From assembly GCA_965221625.1 (NCBI GenBank), contig OZ244903.1, positions 1,054,001-1,118,000 of the forward strand: 64,000 nucleotides of DNA, in the 5' to 3' direction. This DNA comes from Bin127 sp965221625. Its GTDB lineage: Bacteria > Chloroflexota > Dehalococcoidia > Lucifugimonadales > Lucifugimonadaceae. Position 1 is the first letter of the stretch. Every line of letters begins with the position of its first letter. The notes beneath the pieces were generated by a model, which saw nothing but the letters and a program-made list of their open reading frames with translations, was not told the origin of the DNA and did no database searches. This document shows, in pieces, positions 9,703 through 18,364 of this stretch. A program made the position numbers and the translations under genes.

Positions 9703-9795
9703 TCGCCTATCGCTTTGGCAGCATTGATGTCGTCCACAGTTAACCCAATTAGACTCGCCGTGAGGACGTCACATCCTCATTCGATTCGCTGTGCC
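9703..9795 (-). pseudogene. Decayed C-terminal tail of a second matrixin-like protease
   Basis: Just upstream of the start of protein 2, the minus strand reads LTVDDINAAKAI, matching LTADDINAAKAIYE at the end of the intact protease at 12376-15474. The DNA is identical over at least 27 bases. Further upstream, HSESNEDVTSSRRV resembles the post-zinc-site segment of matrixins, but in-frame stops and a frameshift interrupt it. The position relative to the following gene matches the intact pair, so this is the remnant of an ancestral protease gene. Confidence 0.65.
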
Positions 9796-10072
9796 TAGTG
9801 ACGCCGCATAATCTGGATTATGCACGGCGGTCTGGTTCCTAGAGTTAAGACGACGATGGCGCGGTTCCTGTTCCCTCACCATCCCCGGCATCGGGTTCGC
9901 CACTGCTTACGGCGATGGTGCCCACGCTGAACTAGCCCGACGTTTCGTGTTCCACCGCCTAGTGGCGCGAAAGAATCAACCGACTCTACCACCGAACAGA
10001 TGCTACCGCGTTAGCTGACGCAGTCAGCGTGGGGAACCAACTCCAAGGATGAGTTGGCCAACTCTAGATCGC
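9796..10072. other. Intergenic remainder between proteins 2 and 3
   Basis: Apart from the protease relic and the hairpin at 10037-10057, this gap shows no open frame or recognisable element. Upstream protease sequence has probably decayed beyond recognition here. Confidence 0.4.
10037..10057 (-). terminator. Weak hairpin after cassette protein 3
   Basis: A 7-bp stem (CCAACTC/GAGTTGG) with a 7-base loop, 16 bases past the stop codon of the 768-residue protein. There is no T-run, so its role as a terminator is uncertain. Confidence 0.3.
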
Positions 10073-12379
10073 CTACGGCAATGCCGTCGGTGCTGGCGTT
10101 GGTGTGGGGGTAGGTTGGTTGGGGTCGGAGATGGTTAAGGTGTAGTTGCCTGTCGTGTTGAGGTTTACGGTGAGGACGAGGATGGTGTAGTCTCCGGCGG
10201 GTAGTGTGGTCGTGATCCGTGCGTTGGTGTTGCCGCCGTGGTAGTCGACGTCGTCGTGCTCTTCGAGTATCTCGCCTGTCTTCGACCTTCCAGACAAGAT
10301 GCGCAGAAATGGGTCGAAGTCATCGGATTCGAGATCGATCTGGATCTCGTCTTCGTCGTCGAGCGTGAAGGAGTAGAAATCGAAGAACGCCCCGTCGTAG
10401 CAGTCACCTACTTCGACAGTGCCGTTGTATGACGCGTATGCCGTTGGGGTCCCGACATCGACGATGTCGCATTCGTATGTGGGTACCAACGGTGCAGGCG
10501 TTGGCGTATCGGCAGGAACTGGTGTCGGCGTATCCGTCGGCACAGGAGTTGGAGTATCGGTTGGGACTGGCGTCGGCGTGTTCGTTGGCACCGGAGTTGG
10601 TGTATCGGTTGGTATTGGTGTAGGGGTATCCGTAGGCACAGGAGTAGGCGTATCCGTTGGCACCGGAGTTGGTGTATCGGCAGGGACTGGTGTCGGCGTG
10701 TTTGTCGGCACCGGAGTTGGAGTATCGGTTGGTATCGGTGTCGGCGTAGGCGTAGGGACTGACGGATCGGGAGTTGGTGTCGGCACCGGTGGCGCTGCGG
10801 CGCGCATGCGGAGCATCAGCAGATCGCCGTCGTTCCAAGGTTGGGTTGCGACGTCCCAAGTGATCGTGCCACCCGATACCGTGGCTTCTGCACCGAGAAG
10901 ACTCAACGTAACATTGCCGTCCAGACCGATGAAGTCGAGATCGTATCCGTCCGACGGTGCCGACGACGAAAGCACCATCGTCACCTCGCCATCCTCCCAC
11001 TCGATGCTCGAAATCGACCTCGTCCCACCTCCTTCGACATCAAACTCAACCGGCTTCAACTGACCATTCGTCGCATCCGCCCCAACAGCATCCCCAATCG
11101 CCACAGGATCAAAGAACGCCTCGTGGATCACGCCTTCGGGCGCGGTTACGGTGACGAAGTGCTCGATCGTGTTTTGGGCGTTGTCCGGCAAGTATCCGCA
11201 GGGAATGTATGTACTGCCTTGACGGTTCCAGAAGTACCTGAAAACGCCTCCATGAAGCGGTCGTTGGGTTCGAATCACCCCATTGCTGTACGGTGCCACC
11301 TCAAACACTTCCGCGCCCGTCCCTTCTAGCCAAACATTACCGTCCAAGGTATGGGTCGCAATTAACGCTGTACCAGCCGGAGTCCCAGACTCCATCGAAC
11401 GATCTGAGCGGACGTACGTGGTCTCGCCGCGTTCTTTCGCTTCATTGACGCGACGTTTATCAATGAAGCTAGAGTGGATGCAGTATTCGTGGCCTTCAAC
11501 GCCTTCGCCGTCCTTGCGCCACTGCTCGAGGCGCGCCATCACCGCCTTGAGTTCCGGAATCGTGATCGTTTCTAGGACAACGTCGGCCGATCCGCTCGCA
11601 CCGGTCGCGCTTGAAGACTCCGGGACTTTCAAAAGGAAACGCGCTTCGTCTCCTTTGTCGGTACCATTCTGCGGAACTGACTCGATAGCGTCTGGATCCT
11701 CCGCCAAAGGAAGCCAAACTGTGTTTATGCCTCCGATCGAATACGAAAATATCTGGCCGAGCGAGTATCGCTTCGAATCGTCCGAGGTGGCGTCGACTTC
11801 GCGCGCCAAGATCAACGCCTCGCGGTCGTCCCACCTGCGGTCGCGAGCTTGTTCCCACTCTTTAGCTGCCTCCAGAGCGAGAGCCTCAGTGGTGTAGGGA
11901 TTGCGCCAGTCTCCTCCATGCAGGTCAATGAACTCGCCTTTGGCACTAAATTCGATTATTTCTCGAATGACGTCAGATCTGAGGTTGACCGTGGCTACCA
12001 CGGACAACTCTGGACCGCCGGTGCCCCTGATGTATTCGTGAACATCGAAGACGAAATGGACCAGTCCTTGATAGCGTTTATCGGTGTCGGTGGATCGGTA
12101 ACCTGGTTCGGTAGACGTGCTCGTGCTTTTGAGTTTGCCGCGCACGATTACGTCGGCGTAATACACTCGTTCTTCGAGACTCGCTTCGCCGACTATTACG
12201 TGTTCAGCGGAACCTTCAATGGAAGTGCCGATGCTGGCACTCTCGGTGGGCTGTGAACACGAAGTCAAGGCAACCGACAAGACAAGCATCATCGCGTAAG
12301 CCAAACGACGTGGGTTTCTGAAGAAACACCGGGAACTGTCCCCGGCTTCCGTTCTGGTACTGTCGGGTGAAATCTTCAT
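10073..12379 (-). CDS. Secreted cassette-family lipoprotein 3 with PPC-like C-terminal domain
   Basis: A 768-residue predicted lipoprotein (LAYAMMLVLSVALTSC, lipobox Cys near residue 42). The variable N-module spans about residues 60-405 (EERVYYADVIVRGKLKS, FVFDVHEYIRGTGG, WDDREALIL, RFLLKVPE) and the conserved cassette about 409-528. An eight-residue tandem repeat (DTPTPVPT-type, about ten units) runs to about 630. The last 130 residues resemble the bacterial pre-peptidase C-terminal (PPC) beta-sandwich: FFDFYSFTLDDEDEIQIDL, DPFLRIL and LPAGDYTILV. The ATG overlaps the stop of the upstream metalloprotease (ATGA), so the two are probably translated together. PPC domains usually accompany secreted proteases, which fits. 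Its own function is unknown. Confidence 0.85.
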   Translation of the reverse strand: MKISPDSTRTEAGDSSRCFFRNPRRLAYAMMLVLSVALTSCSQPTESASIGTSIEGSAEHVIVGEASLEERVYYADVIVRGKLKSTSTSTEPGYRSTDTDKRYQGLVHFVFDVHEYIRGTGGPELSVVATVNLRSDVIREIIEFSAKGEFIDLHGGDWRNPYTTEALALEAAKEWEQARDRRWDDREALILAREVDATSDDSKRYSLGQIFSYSIGGINTVWLPLAEDPDAIESVPQNGTDKGDEARFLLKVPESSSATGASGSADVVLETITIPELKAVMARLEQWRKDGEGVEGHEYCIHSSFIDKRRVNEAKERGETTYVRSDRSMESGTPAGTALIATHTLDGNVWLEGTGAEVFEVAPYSNGVIRTQRPLHGGVFRYFWNRQGSTYIPCGYLPDNAQNTIEHFVTVTAPEGVIHEAFFDPVAIGDAVGADATNGQLKPVEFDVEGGGTRSISSIEWEDGEVTMVLSSSAPSDGYDLDFIGLDGNVTLSLLGAEATVSGGTITWDVATQPWNDGDLLMLRMRAAAPPVPTPTPDPSVPTPTPTPIPTDTPTPVPTNTPTPVPADTPTPVPTDTPTPVPTDTPTPIPTDTPTPVPTNTPTPVPTDTPTPVPTDTPTPVPADTPTPAPLVPTYECDIVDVGTPTAYASYNGTVEVGDCYDGAFFDFYSFTLDDEDEIQIDLESDDFDPFLRILSGRSKTGEILEEHDDVDYHGGNTNARITTTLPAGDYTILVLTVNLNTTGNYTLTISDPNQPTPTPTPAPTALP
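10497..10760 (-). repeat. 24-bp tandem repeat (Pro/Thr linker)
   Basis: About ten imperfect 24-bp units encode DTPTP(V/I)PT with T/N/A variation at one position. This minisatellite forms the linker between the cassette and the PPC-like domain of protein 3. The unit is a multiple of three, so changes in copy number keep the frame. Confidence 0.8.
10766..11152 (-). repeat. Shared cassette, copy 4
   Basis: Cassette of protein 3, nearly identical in DNA to copies 1-3, with differences mostly synonymous or single (for example SSSAPSD in place of SPSAPSD). Confidence 0.85.
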
Positions 12380-15300
12380 GGATGTGATTCGTGGTTTTCG
12401 TATATCGCTTTGGCAGCATTGATGTCGTCGGCAGTTAATTCGTTGCGTCCTTCATTCCTGCGAAACATAATGTCGGGTTTGTAGAAGCTATGACCTAGTC
12501 CAAATGTATGCCCGAATTCGTGCAATACTGTGTGCTCCAAATAACGGTAATCGTCATCATCATCCGCAAGTTTCAGGTCATCCGTCCAATGGAGTTTCAA
12601 GATGCTGTATATATTCGTACCTGCAATCCTGGAATAAATGGTTGCGGGATGGACGAATTGCATGCTGAGGTCGTTGAGATGCTCATCGGGATCCAAACCA
12701 CGGATGCAAGCGATTTGGCCGGCGCGGCAAGGAAACGTGGACTCGGGATTTTTCAAGGGGCCTTTAGGCCTAGCTATTGGGGTTACGACGAATACCGTGA
12801 CAGCCTTACCGTCCGTATTGGCTGTTCCACAGTTGCTGTCCTCGCAAATCGCTATACCTGCGGACTTTGAGTTCCATTCGGCGGACGCCCTGCGTATCAC
12901 CGCCGCGAAGTCAGGCGTCGGGACGACGGTCGGCGTCGCGATGGGGTTTGCGGAAGGAGTTCCCGTCACAGGTGTTGGCGACGGTGTCGAACTTGCGATC
13001 GGTGTGGGTGTAACAGTGTTGGGCAACGTTCCCAAAACGTATTTGACCGTGTTGTCGGCTTGATGACGCGCTTGCGGGACTTCAATGGAAGCGAATGTGC
13101 CGAGGTCGTAATCCGTTCCGCCGTAGCTGGCTCTGGCGACAACGCCAATGGCGGCGTCACCATCCCCAACCGCGCAACGTACAAGATAGAACTCCTCTGT
13201 TGGTTTCTTCCAAGGTGTAATGGTCGTCGATGGGTTCTTCCAGCCGCACGTATTCCTATCGTGGACTGACCTAGCTTCCCATCCGGTCTCTGGCGGTGCA
13301 GACACGGCAAACTTATACGTGTCTGTCGGGACGATCACGCCCAGATCCACGCTCGCTCCCCAGAGTACGAAACCACTGAACTCGCTCAAGTTCACCGGTA
13401 GACTTGGATCACCCCCATCAATTTGAGTGATCCTTGGTTCAGGCACCGCGTAGGTCCTGATGGTTCCGGTGTATTCCCCTTCAACGGAGTGAACGTTTCC
13501 CGAAAAGGTAGCCGTGGCGGTGGCGCGGAAGACGTAGTCAGAGTCGGTTACGAATGCTGGTCCGCCGCCCTTCTTCACTTTGACGACGTGGGTAGTGCCA
13601 TCGGAGACGTTGAGCTCTGCGGACCCCGGGCAAGACTGCAATGGTGCACTGCACAGCGTCCCCGAGGTTTGATCCCACTCGAGCGTCAGTTTCGAGATCG
13701 AGCTAGGCGGTTCTGGGTCCCACTCCAACTTCACAAATGCACTAGTCGTACCGGGTATTACGTCGCTTACCTTCAGTGATGGCAGCGGCAACTCAATTGG
13801 GTCAGTAAACTGGCTCCAATCCCCGCATTCTGTGCGTCCGTAGTTGCTGCACGTTCTTCCTCTCGCCTTGTACCAGTAGCCGAAGTCCAAAGAGTCGAAC
13901 TCTGCCGGCGGGTCGCTTTCGGTCAAATCGGTCTCGCGATGCTCGGCGTAGTCGCCGTCGCGAGTCGACGATCGATGCAATTCGAAACGGTAGAAGTGAG
14001 GCGGACCGACGCGTGTGTATTGCACCTCTATCTTGTCGGCAATTGATGCGTGTCGATTGATGCTCAATCCTGAAGGGGGATCCGGTAGAGGAACCGGCGT
14101 CGGCGACGGTGGTATCGGAGTCGGTGTGGGCGTTGGTTCTGGGACGTAGATCCAACTCGTGTATCCCGACCAGTCTCCACAATCCGAGTTGTGACAACGA
14201 CGTCCCCTCGCCTTGTACCAGAATCCCGTGTCTACGTCGTAGAACCTGACGGGTGATGAGGTGTCGGTGAGCTCATCATAGCTTGAGCCGTTACCAGTGC
14301 CATTATTGGATTGTCGCAACTGGAATCGGTAACTATGGTCATTACTGTGATCCCAGTTGCTCCGCGTGTAGTCGACCTTCAGGTCATCTTCGCCAAAGAG
14401 CGAGATGCTTAGACTATGCGGCGGTGGCGGCGGCGGTACCGGTGTGGGTGATGGTGGTGGTGTAGGTGAAGGCGGTATCGGAGTGTTGGTCGGCGTCGGT
14501 GTGTCGGTTGGTATTGGAGTTGGAGTGTTGGTCGGTATCGGCGTCGGTGTCGGTGTGAAAGCCAATAGTTGCAATCTGTTGCTGTAGGGACTCCAGCTTC
14601 CGCATTGCGTACGCCAAACGTCGTTGCACGCTTTAACCCGGGCTCTGTACCACCAGTTGAGCGTCAGTCCCGAGAACGAAACCGGCGTAAGTGATACGTT
14701 CCTGCTGACTGGATTGCCGTAGTCACCATTTCGCAAGGCCGATCTGCGGAGCTCGACGACATAGCGATGTGGCCAACGGTTGCGGTCGTGGTTCACTAGG
14801 ATGCGGTTCTGCACCGAACTATGCCGAGAGATGCCAACACCAGTTGGCGGATTGGGCACTGGCACCGACGTCGGCGCGCTGGTTGGGATCGGCGTATTGG
14901 TCGGCACCGGCGTAGGTCCAGTCACGTTAAGTCGGATCTGGTCTTCCTCACCGACGGTGTTGCTGGTGCCGTCCTCCAAGACCTCTGCGATAATCCGACC
15001 GCCGCCGCCACCTGTACACCCGTATACCGTGAAATTCGTCGAATGAGATAGGCTGCCCGACGGCACATTCTTCTTCACAGAGTTGGCGGTGCAACTGGCG
15101 TTGAAACCAAACTCGCGAGTGTTGGAGACGCTGCGCCTAACTCGCAAATCGTAAGACTTGCTCGAGAGTAGATCGACTGCGGTTACTCGAAATCTGTAAG
15201 AACTGCCGGCGGCGACGTTTATGCTGGTGCCGGAGACGTTGATGATCGCCTGCTCCCAACACACATTTGTGCCGATCTCACACGCGGTGATGATCGCATC

Positions 15301-15474
15301 AGCGGTAGGAGAAACCTCCGCTCCATCCACCGCCGTTGGCGACGGCGAAACTACCGCAGAATCCAAGTCCTGCGCTCGCACGAACTGACGACTGTCAGGT
15401 GCGTCCCTGATTACGATTGCGAACGCTACCGCGACGACGAACGACAGCACCCCAACAGCGGCAATCCGAACCAA
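12376..15474 (-). CDS. Secreted matrixin-like zinc metalloprotease with fibronectin-III-like modules
   Basis: A 1032-residue exported protein. An N-terminal hydrophobic segment (AVGVLSFVVAVAFAIVI) is followed by a Cys-containing domain, then repeated FN3-like modules near residues 210-300, 355-450, 467-560 and 575-680, joined by Pro/Thr linkers. The first three share a WWYRAR/FWYKARGR plus C..CGDWS signature. The C-terminus carries the zincin site HEFGHTFGLGH (about residues 983-993) and a downstream Met (DIMF), as in matrixins, followed by LTADDINAAKAIYE. It probably degrades or binds extracellular polymers. The first available start in frame is TTG at 15474, with no Shine-Dalgarno sequence; an ATG at 15514 would be in frame if the adjacent G9 tract were one base shorter. 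Its stop overlaps the next ATG. Confidence 0.82.
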   Translation of the reverse strand: MVRIAAVGVLSFVVAVAFAIVIRDAPDSRQFVRAQDLDSAVVSPSPTAVDGAEVSPTADAIITACEIGTNVCWEQAIINVSGTSINVAAGSSYRFRVTAVDLLSSKSYDLRVRRSVSNTREFGFNASCTANSVKKNVPSGSLSHSTNFTVYGCTGGGGGRIIAEVLEDGTSNTVGEEDQIRLNVTGPTPVPTNTPIPTSAPTSVPVPNPPTGVGISRHSSVQNRILVNHDRNRWPHRYVVELRRSALRNGDYGNPVSRNVSLTPVSFSGLTLNWWYRARVKACNDVWRTQCGSWSPYSNRLQLLAFTPTPTPIPTNTPTPIPTDTPTPTNTPIPPSPTPPPSPTPVPPPPPPHSLSISLFGEDDLKVDYTRSNWDHSNDHSYRFQLRQSNNGTGNGSSYDELTDTSSPVRFYDVDTGFWYKARGRRCHNSDCGDWSGYTSWIYVPEPTPTPTPIPPSPTPVPLPDPPSGLSINRHASIADKIEVQYTRVGPPHFYRFELHRSSTRDGDYAEHRETDLTESDPPAEFDSLDFGYWYKARGRTCSNYGRTECGDWSQFTDPIELPLPSLKVSDVIPGTTSAFVKLEWDPEPPSSISKLTLEWDQTSGTLCSAPLQSCPGSAELNVSDGTTHVVKVKKGGGPAFVTDSDYVFRATATATFSGNVHSVEGEYTGTIRTYAVPEPRITQIDGGDPSLPVNLSEFSGFVLWGASVDLGVIVPTDTYKFAVSAPPETGWEARSVHDRNTCGWKNPSTTITPWKKPTEEFYLVRCAVGDGDAAIGVVARASYGGTDYDLGTFASIEVPQARHQADNTVKYVLGTLPNTVTPTPIASSTPSPTPVTGTPSANPIATPTVVPTPDFAAVIRRASAEWNSKSAGIAICEDSNCGTANTDGKAVTVFVVTPIARPKGPLKNPESTFPCRAGQIACIRGLDPDEHLNDLSMQFVHPATIYSRIAGTNIYSILKLHWTDDLKLADDDDDYRYLEHTVLHEFGHTFGLGHSFYKPDIMFRRNEGRNELTADDINAAKAIYENHESHP

Positions 15475-15478
15475 AAAT

Positions 15479-15487
15479 GGGGGGGGG
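15479..15487. repeat. G9 homopolymer upstream of protease start
   Basis: Nine G on the plus strand (nine C in the coding direction) between the TTG start at 15474 and an upstream ATG at 15514. The ATG frame has no stop before the tract. Loss of one base would join it to the protease frame. Confidence 0.9.
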
Positions 15488-15587
15488 TACGTCTGTCTTG
15501 TAGTCTCTGAACATGCCAGTGTGCGATCGTCGGGATGAACGCTCAGTCCAACCGCTCGCGATCAGTCTGCGGGACTACGCTGACTGC

Positions 15588-15596
15588 ATTATACCA
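15588..15596 (-). promoter_or_regulatory. Extended -10 promoter for the protease operon
   Basis: The minus strand reads TGGTATAAT, a consensus -10 box with a TGn extension. No good -35 box lies 16-18 bases upstream, as expected for extended -10 promoters. It would start transcription about 65 bases before the ATG at 15514. Confidence 0.5.
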
Positions 15597-15830
15597 CACG
15601 TTCCTCGAGTGCGTGTTACGCGATGATCAGACACCGCGATGCACCGAATTCGTAGTTTGATGCGACTTTACACAACCACAATTTGATCCAACTCGCCACA
15701 AACTCCGCGTCGTTGAGTGAGATTCCCGAACCTTGAGAAGAGTTCATCCTCGCTCAATCACTCCCCAAAACCGTTACACTATCCCCAAAGTCTTGGGATG
15801 CACCATCCAATCTCGGGAGTGCTCGACACG

Positions 15831-17285
15831 ATGACGATTACGCAAGCAATGACCGATACTGCGCTCATATCGCATCTCTTGCGACGTGCCGGGTTTGGGG
15901 CAACGCCCGACGAACTCGATCACGCCGTTGACGCAGGATACGATGCTACGCTCCACAAGTTGCTCAACCCCGGTCCGCCGGACGACATCCCTTACGACCT
16001 GATTCGCCGCTACCACATCGACCAATCAGACCTGCGCAATCAACCTGCCGCCGCGGCGCATTGGATCTACCAACTCTTCGCCACGCAATCGCCGCTGCGC
16101 GAGAAGATGTGCCTGTTCTGGCACCGCGTCTTCGCCACCGGCGCAACCAAGCTGATTCAAGGTCGTGTCGTCCTCAATCAGGTGGACATGTTCCGAAAGT
16201 ACGGCATGGGCAGCTTCCGAGAACTCCTGCTCCAACTGTCACGCGACCCGGCGATGTTGATGTGGCTCGACAATCAGGACAATCACAAGACTTCGATCAA
16301 CGAGAACTACGGACGAGAGATCCTCGAGCTGTTCGCCATGGGCGTCGGCAACTACTCCGAGGACGACATCAAGGAGTGCGCACGCGCATTCACCGGTTGG
16401 ACGGTCGTAAATCCCGACTACATGACGATCAAGATGCGCAACAATACGGCGCGTCCGTACGGATACATCTCGTGGCAGTTCCTCTACGACGACGATGACC
16501 ACGATCACGAGCCGAAGACTCTCCTCGGCGAGACTGGCGACTGGAACGGCGAAGACGCAGTCGACATCATCTGCAAACACGAGGCGACTCCGAGGTTCAT
16601 CGCCCGTCACCTCTATCACTACTTCGTCGCCGACGAGGCACCGGTGCCGCAGTGGCCGCACACACAGCCGAAGGATCCCGCAGCCATCGACGCACTTGTC
16701 GACGCCTACTACGACAACGATTACAGCATCAGCGCAATGCTCGAGACGCTTTTCACGTCTCACTTCTTCAAGGCTGAAGAAGCGCGCTACGCTCGCATCA
16801 AGAGTCCCGCTGAGATGGTCGTCGGGATTCTGCGGTTGGCTGGCGATCTAAAGATACCGTCGATGGACGCCTACAGCGCGGCGGCTACCTGCGCAAATAT
16901 GGGGCAGTCGTTGCTCAACCCGCCGAGCGTCGAAGGTTGGCAAGGCGGAGTCGAGTGGATCAACACCGGTGCATACGTGCAGCGCGTCAACTTCGCTGCG
17001 GAGATTCTGAACGACCCCGACAAACCCGGTCTCAGATCGATAATCGACCGCATCAAAAACCGTGCCGACGGTGCCAAAATGTCGCCTGAGCAACTGGTCG
17101 ACACCTGCATCGACATCCTCGGGCCGCTGGAGACTCCAGAGCTGACCCGTCACGGACTCATCGAGTACGCGGCAACATTTGGAGACATCAACTTCAACTC
17201 GGAACTCGCTTCGTCGCATGCCGAGCAGACGATTCTCTCGGTGCTGCAACTAGTGGTTACGACCCCCGAATACCAGATGGCCTAG
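15831..17285 (+). CDS. DUF1800 family protein
   Basis: A 484-residue DUF1800 protein of unknown biochemical function, usually encoded beside DUF1501 as here. Family landmarks are ISHLLRRAGFGATPDELD near the N-terminus, LREKMCLFWHRVFATG, NENYGREILELFAMGVGNYSEDDIKECARAFTGW (given here in two parts: NENYGREILELF and YSEDDIKECARAFTGW) and LLNPPSVEGWQGG. I chose the ATG at 15831, which follows a GGGAG and begins a few residues before the conserved block. The frame extends upstream to 15717 but that part is low-complexity and unlike the family. No signal peptide is visible. First gene of a three-gene plus-strand operon. Confidence 0.88.
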   Translation: MTITQAMTDTALISHLLRRAGFGATPDELDHAVDAGYDATLHKLLNPGPPDDIPYDLIRRYHIDQSDLRNQPAAAAHWIYQLFATQSPLREKMCLFWHRVFATGATKLIQGRVVLNQVDMFRKYGMGSFRELLLQLSRDPAMLMWLDNQDNHKTSINENYGREILELFAMGVGNYSEDDIKECARAFTGWTVVNPDYMTIKMRNNTARPYGYISWQFLYDDDDHDHEPKTLLGETGDWNGEDAVDIICKHEATPRFIARHLYHYFVADEAPVPQWPHTQPKDPAAIDALVDAYYDNDYSISAMLETLFTSHFFKAEEARYARIKSPAEMVVGILRLAGDLKIPSMDAYSAAATCANMGQSLLNPPSVEGWQGGVEWINTGAYVQRVNFAAEILNDPDKPGLRSIIDRIKNRADGAKMSPEQLVDTCIDILGPLETPELTRHGLIEYAATFGDINFNSELASSHAEQTILSVLQLVVTTPEYQMA

Positions 17286-17301
17286 TCGGAGAAGCCCTGA
17301 C

Positions 17302-18321
17302 GTGAGCACGCAGACCGTAGGTTTCAAACTCGAATACGTCGACACCATCGGCTTCAACGCCGATCAGGGCGGCCGCGGCTTCCACCTGCCAACCGCGATC
17401 ACAATCAGAGACGACGGACGGATTTTCGTCGCTTCGAGAAGCAATACGGTCGCTCTGCAAATCGTCGGCATCCAGATGGTCGATCTCGATCACGGCTACT
17501 TCGGTCAAATCGGTTCATGCGGCCGAGACACCGGGCAGATGATTGGCCCCACCGCACTCGCCCTCGACTCGGACAACAATCTCTACCTCGCGGACGACGC
17601 ATTGCAGCGGATCACGGTTTTCGATGCTGATAACGAAGTGAAGTCGACTTGGGGCGAACACGGCGACGGTGTGGGACAGTTCGACGCCCCGTCTGGTCTG
17701 ACCTTCGACGGTGAAGACAACCTATTGTTGGTCGACCACAAGAACCATCGAGTGCAGAACTACACCAAAGATGGCGAGTTTCTGGATCAATGGGGCACAT
17801 ATGGCGACGCCCCGGGTCAATTCAATCTGCCGTGGGGTATCGCTCGCGACCACGATGGCACGATCTGTGTCGCCGATTGGCGCAACGACCGCATCCAGCG
17901 ATTCTCAGCAGACGGCGACTTCATCGCCGAATACGGCGGGTCAGGCAACGCAGACGGCAAGTTCAACCGTCCGTCGGGCGTGGCGGTCGATTCGCACAGC
18001 AACATCTACGTCGCCGACTGGGGCAACCAACGCGTGCAGGTCCTCGACAAAGACGGCAAATTCCTCAACAAGGAGAGGGGACAGGCGACACTGTCGCAGT
18101 GGTCGGTCGAGTACTTCGACGCGCAACAGGATGAGAAGCGAGCGCGAGACATCTTCGAACCCTACTTCGAGGTCGACGTCGAAGACATCAACGAAGAATC
18201 GGCGCGCATCGAACCCTACTTCTGGGACCCGGTAAGTATCGCTATCGACAGCGAGGATCGGTCATACGTCTTGGAGACCTGTCGGCATCGATTCCAAGTC
18301 TTTTCATCCAACGGCAGATAG
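17302..18321 (+). CDS. NHL-repeat beta-propeller protein
   Basis: A 339-residue protein made of NHL repeats, predicted to fold as a six-bladed beta-propeller. Clear repeat units include GQFDAPSGLTFDGEDNLLLV, GQFNLPWGIARDHDGTICVA and GKFNRPSGVAVDSHSNIYVA, with DHKNHRVQ, DWRNDRIQRF and DWGNQRVQVLD between them. An acidic insert lies near residues 265-300. No signal peptide or catalytic motif is visible, so a binding or scaffold role is inferred. The GTG start lies 16 bases after the DUF1800 stop, with GGAGAAG upstream. Its position between DUF1800 and DUF1501 genes suggests the three products work together. Confidence 0.88.
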   Translation: MSTQTVGFKLEYVDTIGFNADQGGRGFHLPTAITIRDDGRIFVASRSNTVALQIVGIQMVDLDHGYFGQIGSCGRDTGQMIGPTALALDSDNNLYLADDALQRITVFDADNEVKSTWGEHGDGVGQFDAPSGLTFDGEDNLLLVDHKNHRVQNYTKDGEFLDQWGTYGDAPGQFNLPWGIARDHDGTICVADWRNDRIQRFSADGDFIAEYGGSGNADGKFNRPSGVAVDSHSNIYVADWGNQRVQVLDKDGKFLNKERGQATLSQWSVEYFDAQQDEKRARDIFEPYFEVDVEDINEESARIEPYFWDPVSIAIDSEDRSYVLETCRHRFQVFSSNGR

Positions 18322-18364
18322 ATCACCATCGCAACTAGTGCTTATTCGACGGGAGTAACCGCAT

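Noticed and set aside
10497..10760. CRISPR-like array
   Set aside because: Units are contiguous 24-bp coding repeats with no spacers and no cas genes nearby.
10419..11063. Long plus-strand frame of Val-Gly repeats opposite cassette protein 3
   Set aside because: It is the mirror of the Pro/Thr tandem repeat and conserved cassette of the minus-strand gene, with no start signal of its own.
12508..13063. Plus-strand frames opposite the metalloprotease gene
   Set aside because: Shadows of the coding sequence; the minus strand carries the HExxHxxGxxH zinc site and FN3-like modules.
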